From assembly GCA_964520655.1 (NCBI GenBank), contig CAZFNI010000001.1, forward strand, positions 124,001-188,000: 64,000 nt of DNA, in the 5' to 3' direction. Source of the DNA: JACQQW01 sp964520655. GTDB lineage: Bacteria; Omnitrophota; Gorgyraeia; Zapsychrales; Fredricksoniimonadaceae. Positions 16,332 to 25,191 of the stretch are shown here, one piece after another (positions within the stretch are counted from its first letter, which is position 1; each line of letters begins with the position of its first letter). The notes beneath the pieces are model-generated. The model had not been told where the DNA came from, did no database searches, and saw only the letters and a program-made list of their open reading frames with translations. The position numbers and the translations under genes are program-made.

Positions 16332-18449
16332 ATGTCTGTAAATTACCGCGAAGAAGCAAGCATTGGCTATATCACTTTTGATCTGCCGGATTCGAAAGTC
16401 AATGTCTTAAGCACACAGATCTTGACCGCCTTTGAGAAAGTGATCGATGAATTCAAGAATACCTCCGCGATCAAGGTTTTAGTCATCCAAAGCGCCAAGA
16501 AGGATATCTTTATCGCCGGCGCTGATATCAAAGAGATCGAGACGATGACTCAGATCCTCGACGCGAAATCCAAGGCCCAGGCGGGGCAGCGCATTTTAAA
16601 TAAATTGGAAGACCTTCCTATCCCGACCATTGCGGTCATTGACGGAGCGGCTTTAGGGGGAGGGTGCGAGTTAGCGTTGGCGTGTACATACCGCGTTGCG
16701 ACTTTTAGTGATAAGGTGCGTATTGGACTTCCTGAAGTGAATCTTGGTTTTGTTCCGGGTTTTGGTGGTACATACCGTATGCCTCGGCTGGTAGGCTTGC
16801 AAGGGGCATTAAAGTTGATCTTATCCGGCGCACCCATTGATGCTCAGGCATCGCTTAAGATGGGGTTGGTCGATGCGTTATATCCCCAGACGGGATTAGC
16901 GGATCGTGTCAGGGAGTTCGCGCTTGCGGCAGGCGCCAGTCCCCGAAAAAGGATCGTTAAGAAAATTACCAAAAAGGGATTTGATGCCTTCTTAGACAAT
17001 AATCCATTTGGCCAGGATATTGTTTTTGGAAAATCACGCGAAGGAGTTCTTAAGGCCACTAAAGGGTTTTATCCCGCTCCCTTAAAGGCGTTGGAAGTCA
17101 TCAAGAAAACGGTCGGCTTAAAACGAGCCTATGCGCTGGACATTGAATCCAGTGCTTTCGCCGAACTTGCGGTGACGCCGATCTCGAAGAATTTGGTGAA
17201 AGTATTTTATATGTCGGAGAAATTCAAGAAACTATCGATCCCTGGAATGGAAAACATTAAAGCAATGCCTGTCAAGAAGGGGGCGGTCATCGGTGCCGGT
17301 ATTATGGGGGGCGGCATTGCGCAGTTATTGTCCAACCGCGGGGTTTGGGTGCGGATAAAGGATATTAATTATGATGCGGTGGCTAAGGGATTGAAAGCGG
17401 CCTATGATGTCTATGCCGCGGCGATGAAGCGGCGGAAATTAAAACCGGCTGATCTGAACATTAAGATGTCGATGATCAGCGGCACGCTTGATTACAGTGG
17501 ATTTAAGGATGCGGATATTGTGATTGAAGCGGTCGTTGAGAATATGGATATCAAGAAAAAAGTTTTTGCGGAAATTGGGAACCAGGTCCATGCCCAGACG
17601 ATCCTGGCGACAAACACATCGTCGCTGTCAGTGACCCAGATGGCGAGCGTAGCTAAAGATCCATCCAAGGTCATCGGGTTCCATTTTTTCAATCCGGTGC
17701 ATCGGATGCCGCTAATAGAGATCATCACCACGTCAAAAACATCACCAGAGACACTTGTCTCAACACTTGAGTTTGCCAAACGTTTGGGAAAAGTCCCGGT
17801 CGTTGTCAAAGACGGGCCTGGTTTTCTGGTCAACCGTATTTTATTGGGTTATATCAATGAAGCTGGGCGTATCTTGGAAGAGGGGGCTAATATTGAGACC
17901 GTTGACAGGATCGCTGTTAAGTTTGGTATGCCTATGGGGCCGTTCACCTTGGCGGATGAGGTTGGGCTGGATGTAGGGGTTAAAGTCTTGCATATCCTCG
18001 AGGCGGGATTAGGTGCGCGTTTTAAGGCGGTGCCAATTTTTGATAAGGTAATTGAGAAAAAATTATTAGGCAAGAAAAGCGGTAAAGGGTTTTATGTGCA
18101 CGGCAAAGAACGTGTGGTCAACCCAGAAGCGGCTTCGTTGGTCCGCGGCGGATCGGGAGTAAGCTCCCAAGATGCGTTAGACCGCATGATGTATATCATG
18201 GTCAATGAAGCAGCGATGATCCTGGAGGAAGGGATCGTGGATAGTGCGGATACGGTTGATGTCGGCATGATCATGGGGACGGGCTTCCCCCCGTTTAGAG
18301 GTGGGCTGTTGCGTTACGCGGACAGCATCGGCATTGCCGTGGTTGTTAAAACCATGGAAACTTTTGAGACAAAATTCAAAGACGGTCGTTTTAAACCATG
18401 TCAATATTTGCAAAAATTATATAAAGAGGGGAAAGGTTTTTACCAATAG
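16332..18449 (+). CDS. Enoyl-CoA hydratase / 3-hydroxyacyl-CoA dehydrogenase (FadB/FadJ-type)
   Basis: The 705-residue protein is a two-part β-oxidation enzyme. The hydratase part (1-~190) has the oxyanion-hole segments IFIAGADIKEIE and DGAALGGGCELAL and the Glu-containing GLPEVNLGFVPGFGGT. The dehydrogenase part begins with the NAD motif GAGIMGGGIA near 319-328 and includes FHFFNPVHRMPLIEI with its catalytic His and the VKDGPGFLVNR dimer region. It would hydrate enoyl-CoA and oxidise the 3-hydroxy product, feeding the thiolase upstream. AAGGAG precedes the start. Partner subunits for electron transfer and the acyl-CoA dehydrogenase are not in the window. Confidence 0.95.
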   Translation: MSVNYREEASIGYITFDLPDSKVNVLSTQILTAFEKVIDEFKNTSAIKVLVIQSAKKDIFIAGADIKEIETMTQILDAKSKAQAGQRILNKLEDLPIPTIAVIDGAALGGGCELALACTYRVATFSDKVRIGLPEVNLGFVPGFGGTYRMPRLVGLQGALKLILSGAPIDAQASLKMGLVDALYPQTGLADRVREFALAAGASPRKRIVKKITKKGFDAFLDNNPFGQDIVFGKSREGVLKATKGFYPAPLKALEVIKKTVGLKRAYALDIESSAFAELAVTPISKNLVKVFYMSEKFKKLSIPGMENIKAMPVKKGAVIGAGIMGGGIAQLLSNRGVWVRIKDINYDAVAKGLKAAYDVYAAAMKRRKLKPADLNIKMSMISGTLDYSGFKDADIVIEAVVENMDIKKKVFAEIGNQVHAQTILATNTSSLSVTQMASVAKDPSKVIGFHFFNPVHRMPLIEIITTSKTSPETLVSTLEFAKRLGKVPVVVKDGPGFLVNRILLGYINEAGRILEEGANIETVDRIAVKFGMPMGPFTLADEVGLDVGVKVLHILEAGLGARFKAVPIFDKVIEKKLLGKKSGKGFYVHGKERVVNPEAASLVRGGSGVSSQDALDRMMYIMVNEAAMILEEGIVDSADTVDVGMIMGTGFPPFRGGLLRYADSIGIAVVVKTMETFETKFKDGRFKPCQYLQKLYKEGKGFYQ

Positions 18450-18452
18450 GCT

Positions 18453-19031
18453 ATGGAAGCAGCAACGAAACGTAAAATTTTGACTTGGATCGCTATTGGT
18501 GTTGGATGTTGCATCTTAACGGCGGGATTTTGGTATTTGTCGTTTATTGGGCAATTCTATCCGTACCGTGATGACATGTATAAATTCCGGATAAAATTCC
18601 CCAGGAAATGGCAGTATGTTGTTCATCCTATGCCTGGCGGGGCTTTTGCGGTCTATAAACCGTTCGTAGCGGGGCAAGAAGGTTTTCGCGATACGGTGAA
18701 TGTTTCCGTTCAGGACCTTCCAGCTAATATCGCGACGATCAAGGATTTGACTAATACGGTACTGAATCAAATGAAGGCGGTATTTAATAATTTGAAGGTT
18801 GAGATCTCTCAGCCTGCAATGCTGGGAGAACGCAAGGCCTGGATGGTTGTCTTTTCCGCGGATAAGCCGGATCCGATGAAGATATTGACTGTTTGGACGA
18901 TCAGGGACGCGGAGAAAGCGTATATCGTGACCTATATCGCCAGGGCGGGAACTTATCAAGAGTCTCTTCCTTTGGTTGAATACATGATGAAGACATTCAA
19001 AACATTTAATAGTGTTGAGGGAAAGAAGTGA
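18453..19031 (+). CDS. Membrane-anchored PsbP/DUF1795-like protein
   Basis: The 192-residue protein has one N-terminal membrane helix (about 9-31) and a periplasmic domain that starts with YKFRIKFPRKWQY, a pattern typical of the Mog1/PsbP-like α/β fold (DUF1795-type: a folded domain that opens with the sequence of a fatty, Trp-containing strand). It ends in a helix with EYMMKTFKTF, also typical. Function unknown. It begins 3 bases after the β-oxidation gene and overlaps the next small membrane-protein gene by 4 bases, so all may form one transcript. Confidence 0.65.
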   Translation: MEAATKRKILTWIAIGVGCCILTAGFWYLSFIGQFYPYRDDMYKFRIKFPRKWQYVVHPMPGGAFAVYKPFVAGQEGFRDTVNVSVQDLPANIATIKDLTNTVLNQMKAVFNNLKVEISQPAMLGERKAWMVVFSADKPDPMKILTVWTIRDAEKAYIVTYIARAGTYQESLPLVEYMMKTFKTFNSVEGKK

Positions 19032-19633
19032 TGGAGCAGTCTCCGCTGCCGCAAGAGGTTATTGTCGCGCTCAATGGGGAAACAAAAAGTTTCGCTTTCA
19101 AAGGGCGGCGGGAATATCCGTCAGTCATGTCCTGGGGCATGGTGGGATTTGGGATCTTCTGGACAGGGTTTATTAGCATATTTTGGATTGTTTTTTTGGG
19201 GCCGATCTTTGCGGGAAAAGAAGTTCACTTCAAACTCAATGGTGTTCCAACGACGGCAGGTATAGGGCATTTGGGGCCATTGATGTTTCCAGCTGTATTT
19301 ATCGGGCTGTTCACCTTGGTTGGTTTCTTTTTGTTGTGGAATGGTGTCAAGATGATGGTTGCTGAGGGACCATGGTTTGTCGGTACCGCCACACGGTTGA
19401 TCATCTGGAGTCCTAAAAAATTCCGCACCATTGATTGGAAAAATTTCTCTGGAGACATTATGGTCAATGGCGGAACGGATAATGCTGATATTACCTTGTC
19501 ATTATCCTCTGGGCATATGGAAAGCCGAAAGAATGGTCCAAGTCAATATGTGGCGGATAAAGTCTATATGTGCGGTGTCAGAAATGCTTTATCAATTGAA
19601 GAGATCTGCCGTAAGCGCATCAAAGGGGATTAA
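19028..19633 (+). CDS. Hypothetical membrane protein with two transmembrane segments
   Basis: The 201-residue protein has two long hydrophobic segments (about 34-60 and 82-108) separated by a periplasmic loop, then a soluble C-terminal half (WFVGTATRLIIWSPKKFRTI...) that could be a small β-domain of PH-like type. I cannot name a family. Its ATGATG start overlaps the stop of the previous gene. Its own stop overlaps the end of the convergent metallo-hydrolase gene by 4 bases. Confidence 0.65.
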   Translation: MMEQSPLPQEVIVALNGETKSFAFKGRREYPSVMSWGMVGFGIFWTGFISIFWIVFLGPIFAGKEVHFKLNGVPTTAGIGHLGPLMFPAVFIGLFTLVGFFLLWNGVKMMVAEGPWFVGTATRLIIWSPKKFRTIDWKNFSGDIMVNGGTDNADITLSLSSGHMESRKNGPSQYVADKVYMCGVRNALSIEEICRKRIKGD

Positions 19634-20274
19634 AGCCCCATTCTCTCGCTCAAGAATTCTTCCATACTGCTGCAATTTAAATAAGGGTTGGATTGTAATT
19701 GCCGGCCGATCGTGTCAGTGGGGGTTGGGCCGTAATTATGACCAGGATAGACCACTGTATCGCTGGGGAGTTTGGCGATAACCTGGGATAAGCTTTGATA
19801 CATGACCTTTGCGTCTCCGCCGGGAAGGTCGCAGCGTCCGCAGCCGTCGATAAATAATGTGTCGCCGCTGATCAATTTCCCCTGTGCGAGGAAGCATTGA
19901 CAGCCAGGGGTGTGACCGGGTGTATGCAAGACATCAACAATGATGTTTCCGACCGATAATTGCGCATGATCGTCAATGGGGACAAGATTATTAAGATTCT
20001 TGGTCAAAAATGGTGCTTCCTTTCTGGAAATATAAACAGGCATATCTTTGTATTTAAGTGCCAGATGAAGTCCATTGACGTGGTCGGGGTGTGCATGGGT
20101 CAGAAAAACACTGGTGATGGTGTGTCCAAGTTTATGGGCTTCCTTGAGTAAAAAAGGGACGTCCCACGCGGGATCGACGATCGCCATTTCTTTTGTGCTG
20201 GGATCGCCTAAGAGGTAAAGGAAATTATTGAGCGGTCCTATTTCGTATTGCAAAATCAAAAGTTGATTTTTCAT
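19630..20274 (-). CDS. MBL-fold metallo-hydrolase (glyoxalase II-like)
   Basis: The 214-residue protein has the metallo-β-lactamase fold metal motifs: HAHPDH (60-65), His121 in GHTPG, Asp138 in SGDTLF and His179 in YPGHNYG. This pattern fits the hydroxyacylglutathione hydrolase and persulfide dioxygenase group of small single-domain hydrolases. A role in thioester or persulfide metabolism would suit the later sulfur genes in the window, but specificity cannot be read. It stands alone on the minus strand, with a -10 box 8 bases before the ATG, suggesting a leaderless mRNA. Confidence 0.88.
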   Translation of the reverse strand: MKNQLLILQYEIGPLNNFLYLLGDPSTKEMAIVDPAWDVPFLLKEAHKLGHTITSVFLTHAHPDHVNGLHLALKYKDMPVYISRKEAPFLTKNLNNLVPIDDHAQLSVGNIIVDVLHTPGHTPGCQCFLAQGKLISGDTLFIDGCGRCDLPGGDAKVMYQSLSQVIAKLPSDTVVYPGHNYGPTPTDTIGRQLQSNPYLNCSSMEEFLSERMGL

Positions 20275-20282
20275 ATGGTTTA

Positions 20283-20310
20283 TTTATACTTGGTTTATTG
20301 AAATTATCAA
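20283..20310 (-). promoter_or_regulatory. Candidate leaderless promoter of the MBL hydrolase gene
   Basis: On the minus strand TTGATA (20305-20310) and TATAAA (20283-20288) are 16 bases apart, and the ATG follows 8 bases after the -10 box. No Shine-Dalgarno sequence fits in the gap. Confidence 0.55.
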
Positions 20311-20340
20311 GAAAAACGTGTGTCTATTGGGGAGGCGTAC

Positions 20341-20892
20341 ATGGCATTGCTCGAATCGGTCAAGATCCCTCTGGGGACTGTGATCCCTCAGTTTGAATTG
20401 AAGGATCCATTTGGAAAATCATATACATCTGATTCCCTGTTTGGTGAAAGGGGATTGTTGGTCGTCTTCACCTGCAATCATTGCCCGTATGCGCTGGCGG
20501 TGTGGCCGAGAGTTGTGCGGTTGGCCAATTACGGTAAGGGTATGAGGGTCAATACGGTTGCGATCAATCCGAATATTAATCCGCAGTTTCCCGACGATGC
20601 TCCGGATAAAATGATCCTTAAGATCAAGGAATTGGGGATGGAATTCCCTTACCTGGTGGATGCGACCCAAAAGACCGCGGATGCGTTTAAGGCCCAATGC
20701 ACGCCGGACATCTATTTGTTCGATAAGAACAAGAAGCTGGTTTATCATGGCCGCATTGATGATAACTGGAAAGACGAGAGTGCGGTCACGCGTGAAGAAT
20801 TGAAGGAAGCGATGAATAATATGGCGGCAGGGCGGCCGATCGATCTCAAGCAGAATCCTTCCATGGGGTGTTCTATTAAATGGCTTGAATAG
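20341..20892 (+). CDS. Thioredoxin-like (AhpC/TSA-Redoxin fold) protein
   Basis: Start chosen at ATG 20341, preceded by GGGGAGG (20329-20335); a GTG at 20320 is in frame but less likely. The 183-residue protein has a thioredoxin-like fold with CNHC (Cys45, Cys48) in VVFTCNHCPYA, then a conserved DxxQKTADAF segment and CTPDIYLFD with the cis-Pro, and ends SMGCSIKW. This is the widespread thioredoxin family protein with redoxin-like architecture. No signal peptide, so it is cytoplasmic. It likely acts as a disulfide or peroxide reductase; the substrate is unknown. Confidence 0.88.
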   Translation: MALLESVKIPLGTVIPQFELKDPFGKSYTSDSLFGERGLLVVFTCNHCPYALAVWPRVVRLANYGKGMRVNTVAINPNINPQFPDDAPDKMILKIKELGMEFPYLVDATQKTADAFKAQCTPDIYLFDKNKKLVYHGRIDDNWKDESAVTREELKEAMNNMAAGRPIDLKQNPSMGCSIKWLE

Positions 20893-20901
20893 TCTTACAT
20901 C

Positions 20902-20929
20902 AAGGGGATGTAAAACCCCTTTGATTTTT
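20902..20929 (+). terminator. Weak terminator-like hairpin
   Basis: AAGGGG (20902-20907) pairs with CCCCTT (20916-20921) and is followed by a T-rich but interrupted run. It overlaps the -35 box of the Fur-type gene. Confidence 0.4.
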
Positions 20930-20948
20930 ATGCCAGTAATGATACACT
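20921..20948 (+). promoter_or_regulatory. Candidate leaderless promoter of the Fur-type regulator
   Basis: TTGATT (20921-20926) and TACACT (20943-20948) are 16 bases apart and the ATG at 20956 follows after 7 bases. No ribosome-binding site can lie between. Confidence 0.5.
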
Positions 20949-20955
20949 ATCTCAT

Positions 20956-21405
20956 ATGAGAACGGATACGGTCGTCAATGAACGCAAAAGGTATGAGCAA
21001 TACCTGCTTCGTGCCGGCTTAAGGTTTACGCGCGGCAGAGGCGGTGTATTTAAAGAAGCAATGTCTGCTCACGGTCATTTTACGGCCGAAGATATTGTTA
21101 AATTGTGTTTAGGGCATACCCCTGGGATATCAAGGGCAACGGTCTACAGGGCTTTGCACGAGATGATGGAGGCGGGAGTTGTGCGCGGCACGGCTTTTGG
21201 CGAGAAACATCAGGTTTTCGAGCATGTCTATGATGAGAAACCTCATCATCATGCGCGCTGTATCCATTGCCATACGCTTCTAGAGTTCGCAGATAAAGGG
21301 GAAGATAAGCTTTATCGTCCCACGCTTGAGAAAATGGGGTTTAAAGTTTTGGGGCATGAAATGCATTTTTATGGTGTTTGCCGCAAGTGTCAGGGGGGTG
21401 TATGA
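20956..21405 (+). CDS. Fur-family metal-dependent repressor
   Basis: The 149-residue protein has the Fur winged helix (about 15-85, with SRATVYRALHEM as recognition helix) and a C-terminal dimer domain with a structural zinc site, Cys102/Cys105 (CIHC) and Cys142/Cys145 (CRKC), plus the HHHARC metal-sensor segment. Fur proteins repress metal-uptake genes when loaded with Fe, Mn or Zn. Its stop overlaps the start of the Nramp transporter by 4 bases, so regulator and target are one transcript; this pairing argues for manganese or iron sensing. No palindromic Fur box was convincing upstream. Confidence 0.9.
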   Translation: MRTDTVVNERKRYEQYLLRAGLRFTRGRGGVFKEAMSAHGHFTAEDIVKLCLGHTPGISRATVYRALHEMMEAGVVRGTAFGEKHQVFEHVYDEKPHHHARCIHCHTLLEFADKGEDKLYRPTLEKMGFKVLGHEMHFYGVCRKCQGGV

Positions 21406-22733
21406 AACAAGCGTGGCGTCAGGATGTTGGAGTGCCGAGTCTTCAGGAAGTGCATGCGTCTGTTGCTGTACCGGTCACAGCCAGCCCGTGGCGCAAGATG
21501 CTGGCTTTTTTAGGCCCGGGATTAATGGTTGCTGTGGGGTATATGGATCCGGGGAATTGGGCGACGGATCTTGCGGGCGGAGCTCAATTCGGATATGCGC
21601 TGTTATCTGTTATTATGATCTCAAATTTGATGGCGATCCTGCTGCAGCATTTATCGCTTAAGCTGGGAATTGTTACCGGCCGGGATCTGGCTCAAGCGTG
21701 CCGTGATCATTACAGCAAGCCGGTCGCATTTTGTTTGTGGGTCCTTTGCGAGATAGCCATCGCGGCGTGTGATCTGGCGGAAGTTATCGGTTCTGCCATC
21801 GCCCTGAATTTGTTGTTTGGGATACCTTTGGTGGTGGGGATACTCATTACGGCATTTGATGTGATCGTGATCCTGTATTTGCAGCATAAAGGTTTTCGTA
21901 TCCTTGAATGCATTGTCGGGGGCTTGATCGTCCTGATCGGAGGATGTTTCGCTTATGAAATGATCGTTTCTCATCCCTCCATGGGTGGGGTGCTTGCTGG
22001 CTTGCTGCCCAGGCCTGAGATTGTGACCAATCCAACGATGCTGTATATCGCGATCGGTATTCTGGGGGCCACGGTGATGCCGCATAATTTATATCTGCAT
22101 TCCAGTATTGTTCAAACACGGGCTTTTGAACGAAACGACGCTGGTAAAAAAATGGCTATCCGTTTTGCGACGATTGATTCATCGCTGGCGCTTTTATGTG
22201 CCTTTTTTATCAATGCGGCTATTTTGATCTTAAGCGCAGCGGCGTTCCACGGGACAGAACATGCGCAGGTTGCCGATATCCATGACGCGTATAAATTATT
22301 GACCCCTGTTCTGGGGGCTACTTTTGCCAGTACTGTTTTCGCGGTGGCGCTTCTGGCTTCAGGTCAGAATTCTACATTGACAGGGACATTGGCAGGGCAG
22401 ATCGTCATGGAGGGGTTCCTTAATATTCGTTTAAGGCCCTGGGTGCGCCGACTTTTGACCCGGTTGGTTGCGATCGTCCCTGCGGTAGCGGTAGCTGCCA
22501 TCTATGGGGATAAGGGCGTCGGCAGTTTATTGGTACTAAGCCAGGTGATCTTGTCCTTGCAGCTAAGTTTTGCAGTAGTGCCGCTGGTCCTGTTTACGGG
22601 GGATAAACTTAAAATGGGACAATTTGTAAATCCCAGGTGGTTGCAATTGACGGCGTGGATGATTACCGCTATTATTGTGTCTTTGAATCTGTACTTATTA
22701 TTCCAGACGTTTAAAGGATGGTTTGGGGTGTGA
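21402..22733 (+). CDS. mntH: Nramp-family divalent metal transporter
   Basis: Start at 21402 overlaps the regulator stop (ATGA); a frame extending to 21378 would add eight residues. The 443-residue protein has about 11 transmembrane segments and the Nramp metal site DPGN (49-52) in GYMDPGNWATD, with the second half of the site in MPHNLYLHSS. It would import Mn2+ or Fe2+ with protons across the inner membrane. The cluster with a Fur-type regulator, UspA, an IMPase-type phosphatase and CoaX runs with overlaps or gaps of one base. Confidence 0.93.
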   Translation: MKQAWRQDVGVPSLQEVHASVAVPVTASPWRKMLAFLGPGLMVAVGYMDPGNWATDLAGGAQFGYALLSVIMISNLMAILLQHLSLKLGIVTGRDLAQACRDHYSKPVAFCLWVLCEIAIAACDLAEVIGSAIALNLLFGIPLVVGILITAFDVIVILYLQHKGFRILECIVGGLIVLIGGCFAYEMIVSHPSMGGVLAGLLPRPEIVTNPTMLYIAIGILGATVMPHNLYLHSSIVQTRAFERNDAGKKMAIRFATIDSSLALLCAFFINAAILILSAAAFHGTEHAQVADIHDAYKLLTPVLGATFASTVFAVALLASGQNSTLTGTLAGQIVMEGFLNIRLRPWVRRLLTRLVAIVPAVAVAAIYGDKGVGSLLVLSQVILSLQLSFAVVPLVLFTGDKLKMGQFVNPRWLQLTAWMITAIIVSLNLYLLFQTFKGWFGV

Positions 22734-22734
22734 T

Positions 22735-23172
22735 ATGTATCAAAAGATATTAGTTCCGCTGGATAATTCACCAACCGACCAGGTGATCTTGCAGCACATA
22801 CGTCCTTTGGTGAAGCTAACTTCGGCAGAGATTGTTCTGGTCCATGTGGCCGACGGGTTTGCGGCGCGTCTTCAGGGGCAGTTGAATTTGGCTGACTCTA
22901 AAGAAATAACAGAGGACCAGCGTTATTTAAATGAGCAGACGCAATTACTGTCCCAGGAGGGAATTGCGGTTAAAGCGTTCCTGCTGCAGGGCAAGGAGCC
23001 GGCTGAGGCGATCTTGACGCTGGCTAAGACAGAGCAATGTGATCTGATCGCCATGGCCACTCATGGTCATGGTTTTGTCAAAGATGTTATTTTAGGTAGT
23101 GTTGCGGACCAGCTGCGTCATGCGACGAATATTCCGATATTGATGATCAAGGACCCGGGCTGTGAGCGCTGA
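22735..23172 (+). CDS. Universal stress protein, UspA family
   Basis: Start set at 22735, one base after the Nramp stop; a start at 22723 is also in frame. The 145-residue protein has the single UspA domain with the ATP-binding tail pattern MATHGHGF...GSVADQL near residues 105-125. Cytoplasmic, with a role in stress survival and nucleotide binding; exact function unknown. It overlaps the next gene by 11 bases. Confidence 0.92.
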   Translation: MYQKILVPLDNSPTDQVILQHIRPLVKLTSAEIVLVHVADGFAARLQGQLNLADSKEITEDQRYLNEQTQLLSQEGIAVKAFLLQGKEPAEAILTLAKTEQCDLIAMATHGHGFVKDVILGSVADQLRHATNIPILMIKDPGCER

Positions 23173-24004
23173 GATCTACTTAAAACGGATGATGGAGTTT
23201 GCCAAGAAGGCGGGCGAGGTGTCGCTGCGCTATCGCGATGACAGTGATCCTGGTCTTAAGCCTGACCAGACAGTGATCACCAAGGCGGATAAAGAGATCT
23301 CAGCCCTGTGCCGCATGAAATTCGCCGATATCATTGACGGCAAAGAACATATCATGGTGGATGAGGAAGATCCGGCCGTGGCAAGCTATCTCGATCAGGG
23401 GGTGTTGGACAGGGTTAAATATGTCTGGTCTTTGGATCCGATCGACGGGACGCGTTTGTACGCCAATCGCATGCCGACTTTTGGGGTATCGCTGGGGGTG
23501 CTAAAAGATCTGAAACCCTGGCTTGGGGTGGTATATTTCCCGGTGCTTGATGAATTGTTCTTTAGTGATGGTCAGTATGCGTATTTTGTCAGCGATGCGT
23601 TTAGCGAATATGAACAGCGGCGATTGATCGTTCCTATTGATGAGCAGATATCTCCACAATCGTTGTTTTTTTGCAATGACACCTTCTTTCGTAAATATAA
23701 CTGGTCGGATAAGGATTTTCATATCATGATCCACGCCTGCGCAGTGGTCAATTTGTGCTGGCCGGCGATCGGGCGGGGTATGGGGTGTTTTTTAAAATCC
23801 AGCCTTTGGGATTTTGCCGGCAGCTGGCCGATCATGAAAGCGGCGGGTATGGATTTCCGTCGAGTCTCTGACGGGCGGGTGTTGGAGCGCATTGAAGCAT
23901 CGCTTTTTATGGGCAATGCCAAACATTGGGAGTTAAGGGATTATCACATGATCTCATCGAAACGTAATTTTGATATCATCAGATCGAAGATAGTGGGCCT
24001 ATGA
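23162..24004 (+). CDS. Inositol monophosphatase-family phosphatase
   Basis: A GTG start at 23162 overlaps the UspA gene; AAGGA lies upstream. The 280-residue protein has the metal-binding motifs of the IMPase/CysQ family: DEED at 67-70, DPIDGT at 92-97 and WDFAGSWPIMKAAG near the C-terminus. It could hydrolyse inositol-phosphate, 3'-phosphoadenosine phosphates or histidinol-phosphate; sequence alone does not decide. Its TGA overlaps the CoaX start. Confidence 0.88.
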   Translation: MSAEIYLKRMMEFAKKAGEVSLRYRDDSDPGLKPDQTVITKADKEISALCRMKFADIIDGKEHIMVDEEDPAVASYLDQGVLDRVKYVWSLDPIDGTRLYANRMPTFGVSLGVLKDLKPWLGVVYFPVLDELFFSDGQYAYFVSDAFSEYEQRRLIVPIDEQISPQSLFFCNDTFFRKYNWSDKDFHIMIHACAVVNLCWPAIGRGMGCFLKSSLWDFAGSWPIMKAAGMDFRRVSDGRVLERIEASLFMGNAKHWELRDYHMISSKRNFDIIRSKIVGL

Positions 24005-24756
24005 TCATTACGATCGATATTGGAAATACGACGATCGCTGTCGCGCTGATGCAGAAGCGCAGGGTTGTTGTTATGGAGCGTCTGGATACGGACCTCTCGG
24101 CAACGCGCCTAGCGGTTTCTTTAAAGGCGATGTTTGGGCGGTTGAAAAACAAGCATACTATTAAAGGGGTTGCTATTACCAGTGTTGTTCCAAAAAAGAC
24201 TGTAATTGTGGAGAGACAATCTTATAATTTCTTCGGAATTAAAGCAAAAGTGGTTGGTAGAGATATATTTGTTCCTTTGGCCAACCGGTATAAAGATCCT
24301 AAACAAGTTGGGCAAGACCGCCTGGTCGGGGCCTATGCGGCCAGCCAATTATACGGTCAGCCGGTCATTGTCATTGATCTGGGGACAGCGATCACTTTTG
24401 ATGTTGTTTCTCCCAAAGGTGAATATCTGGGCGGCGTGATCGTCCCTGGGATAAGGCTTTCGGCGGAGTCATTATTCTTAAAGACGGCGCTGCTGCCCAA
24501 AATTGATATTCAGGCTCCAAAGACTGTCATTGGCCGGACCACGCAGGAAAGCATTTTAAGCGGGTTGTTCTATGGTTATGGCTCACTGTGCCAGGGCTTT
24601 ATTAATCTGATCTCAGCACAAATAAAAGCGCGGCCCAAAGTGGTTATGACGGGCGGGCACACGCATTTGATGAAAAAGTTTGTTTCTTCCAAGATCCGCA
24701 TCATTGACGACGGGCTCGTCCATAAAGGAATGGCACTGTTGGTCGGGGAGTGCTAA
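24001..24756 (+). CDS. coaX: Type III pantothenate kinase
   Basis: The 251-residue protein begins with the ASKHA phosphate motif DIGNTT (5-10) and has DRLVGAYAA with its catalytic Asp, DLGTAITFDVV, GGVIVPGI and GRTTQESI. These define type III pantothenate kinase, the first step of coenzyme A synthesis, which needs a monovalent cation and is insensitive to CoA feedback. It overlaps the phosphatase gene by 4 bases and ends the operon just before the groES promoter. Confidence 0.95.
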   Translation: MIITIDIGNTTIAVALMQKRRVVVMERLDTDLSATRLAVSLKAMFGRLKNKHTIKGVAITSVVPKKTVIVERQSYNFFGIKAKVVGRDIFVPLANRYKDPKQVGQDRLVGAYAASQLYGQPVIVIDLGTAITFDVVSPKGEYLGGVIVPGIRLSAESLFLKTALLPKIDIQAPKTVIGRTTQESILSGLFYGYGSLCQGFINLISAQIKARPKVVMTGGHTHLMKKFVSSKIRIIDDGLVHKGMALLVGEC

Positions 24757-24763
24757 AAAATTC

Positions 24764-24791
24764 TTGACAAAGAAAAAAGCTTTGCTATATT
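24764..24791 (+). promoter_or_regulatory. Promoter of groES-groEL
   Basis: TTGACA (24764-24769) and TATATT (24786-24791) are separated by 16 bases, close to the σ70 consensus. The -10 box overlaps the CIRCE operator by two bases, so a bound repressor would block RNA polymerase. Confidence 0.88.
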
Positions 24792-24816
24792 AGCACTCTG
24801 TAATTTGTAGTGCTAA
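24790..24816 (+). promoter_or_regulatory. CIRCE operator (HrcA site)
   Basis: TTAGCACTC, nine bases, then TAGTGCTAA: one mismatch from the perfect CIRCE inverted repeat. It directly precedes groES, and known CIRCE sites bind the HrcA repressor and release it upon heat shock. The hrcA gene is not in this window. Confidence 0.96.
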
Positions 24817-24870
24817 ATTCTCATTCTAAGATTTTTCGTGTAACAACCATATAAATCGGAGGGAAAGTAT

Positions 24871-25161
24871 ATGGCCATTCAACCGTTAGGCGACCGCATC
24901 GTGGTCAAAGTGTTGGAAGCAAAAGAAGTCACAAAAGGGGGTATCTTACTTCCTGAAACAGCGAAAGAAAAACCGCAGGAAGCCAAAGTTGTGGCTGTCG
25001 GCAAAGGCCGCGTCAAGGAAAACGGCCAATTGATCCCATTAGAGGTCAAGGTTGGCGACCGCGTGCTGTATGGCAAATACAGCGGGACCGAGATCACCAC
25101 GACCGATGGTGAAGAGCTGTTGATCATGAAAGAAGAAGACATTTTAGCGATCGTAAAATAA
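24871..25161 (+). CDS. groS: Co-chaperonin GroES
   Basis: The 96-residue protein has the full GroES fold markers: IQPLGDRIVVK at the start, the mobile loop with EVTKGGILLPETAKEKPQ and the roof-forming VGDRVLYGKYSGTE region. It caps the GroEL ring during ATP-driven protein folding in the cytoplasm. A CGGAGGG site precedes the start. It sits behind the CIRCE operator and 30 bases before groEL. Confidence 0.98.
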   Translation: MAIQPLGDRIVVKVLEAKEVTKGGILLPETAKEKPQEAKVVAVGKGRVKENGQLIPLEVKVGDRVLYGKYSGTEITTTDGEELLIMKEEDILAIVK

Positions 25162-25191
25162 TTATTCTAATCTATAAAAAGGAGCATTCTT

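Noticed and set aside
24790..24816. CRISPR-like or transposon inverted repeat
   Set aside because: It matches the CIRCE operator before groES and occurs once.
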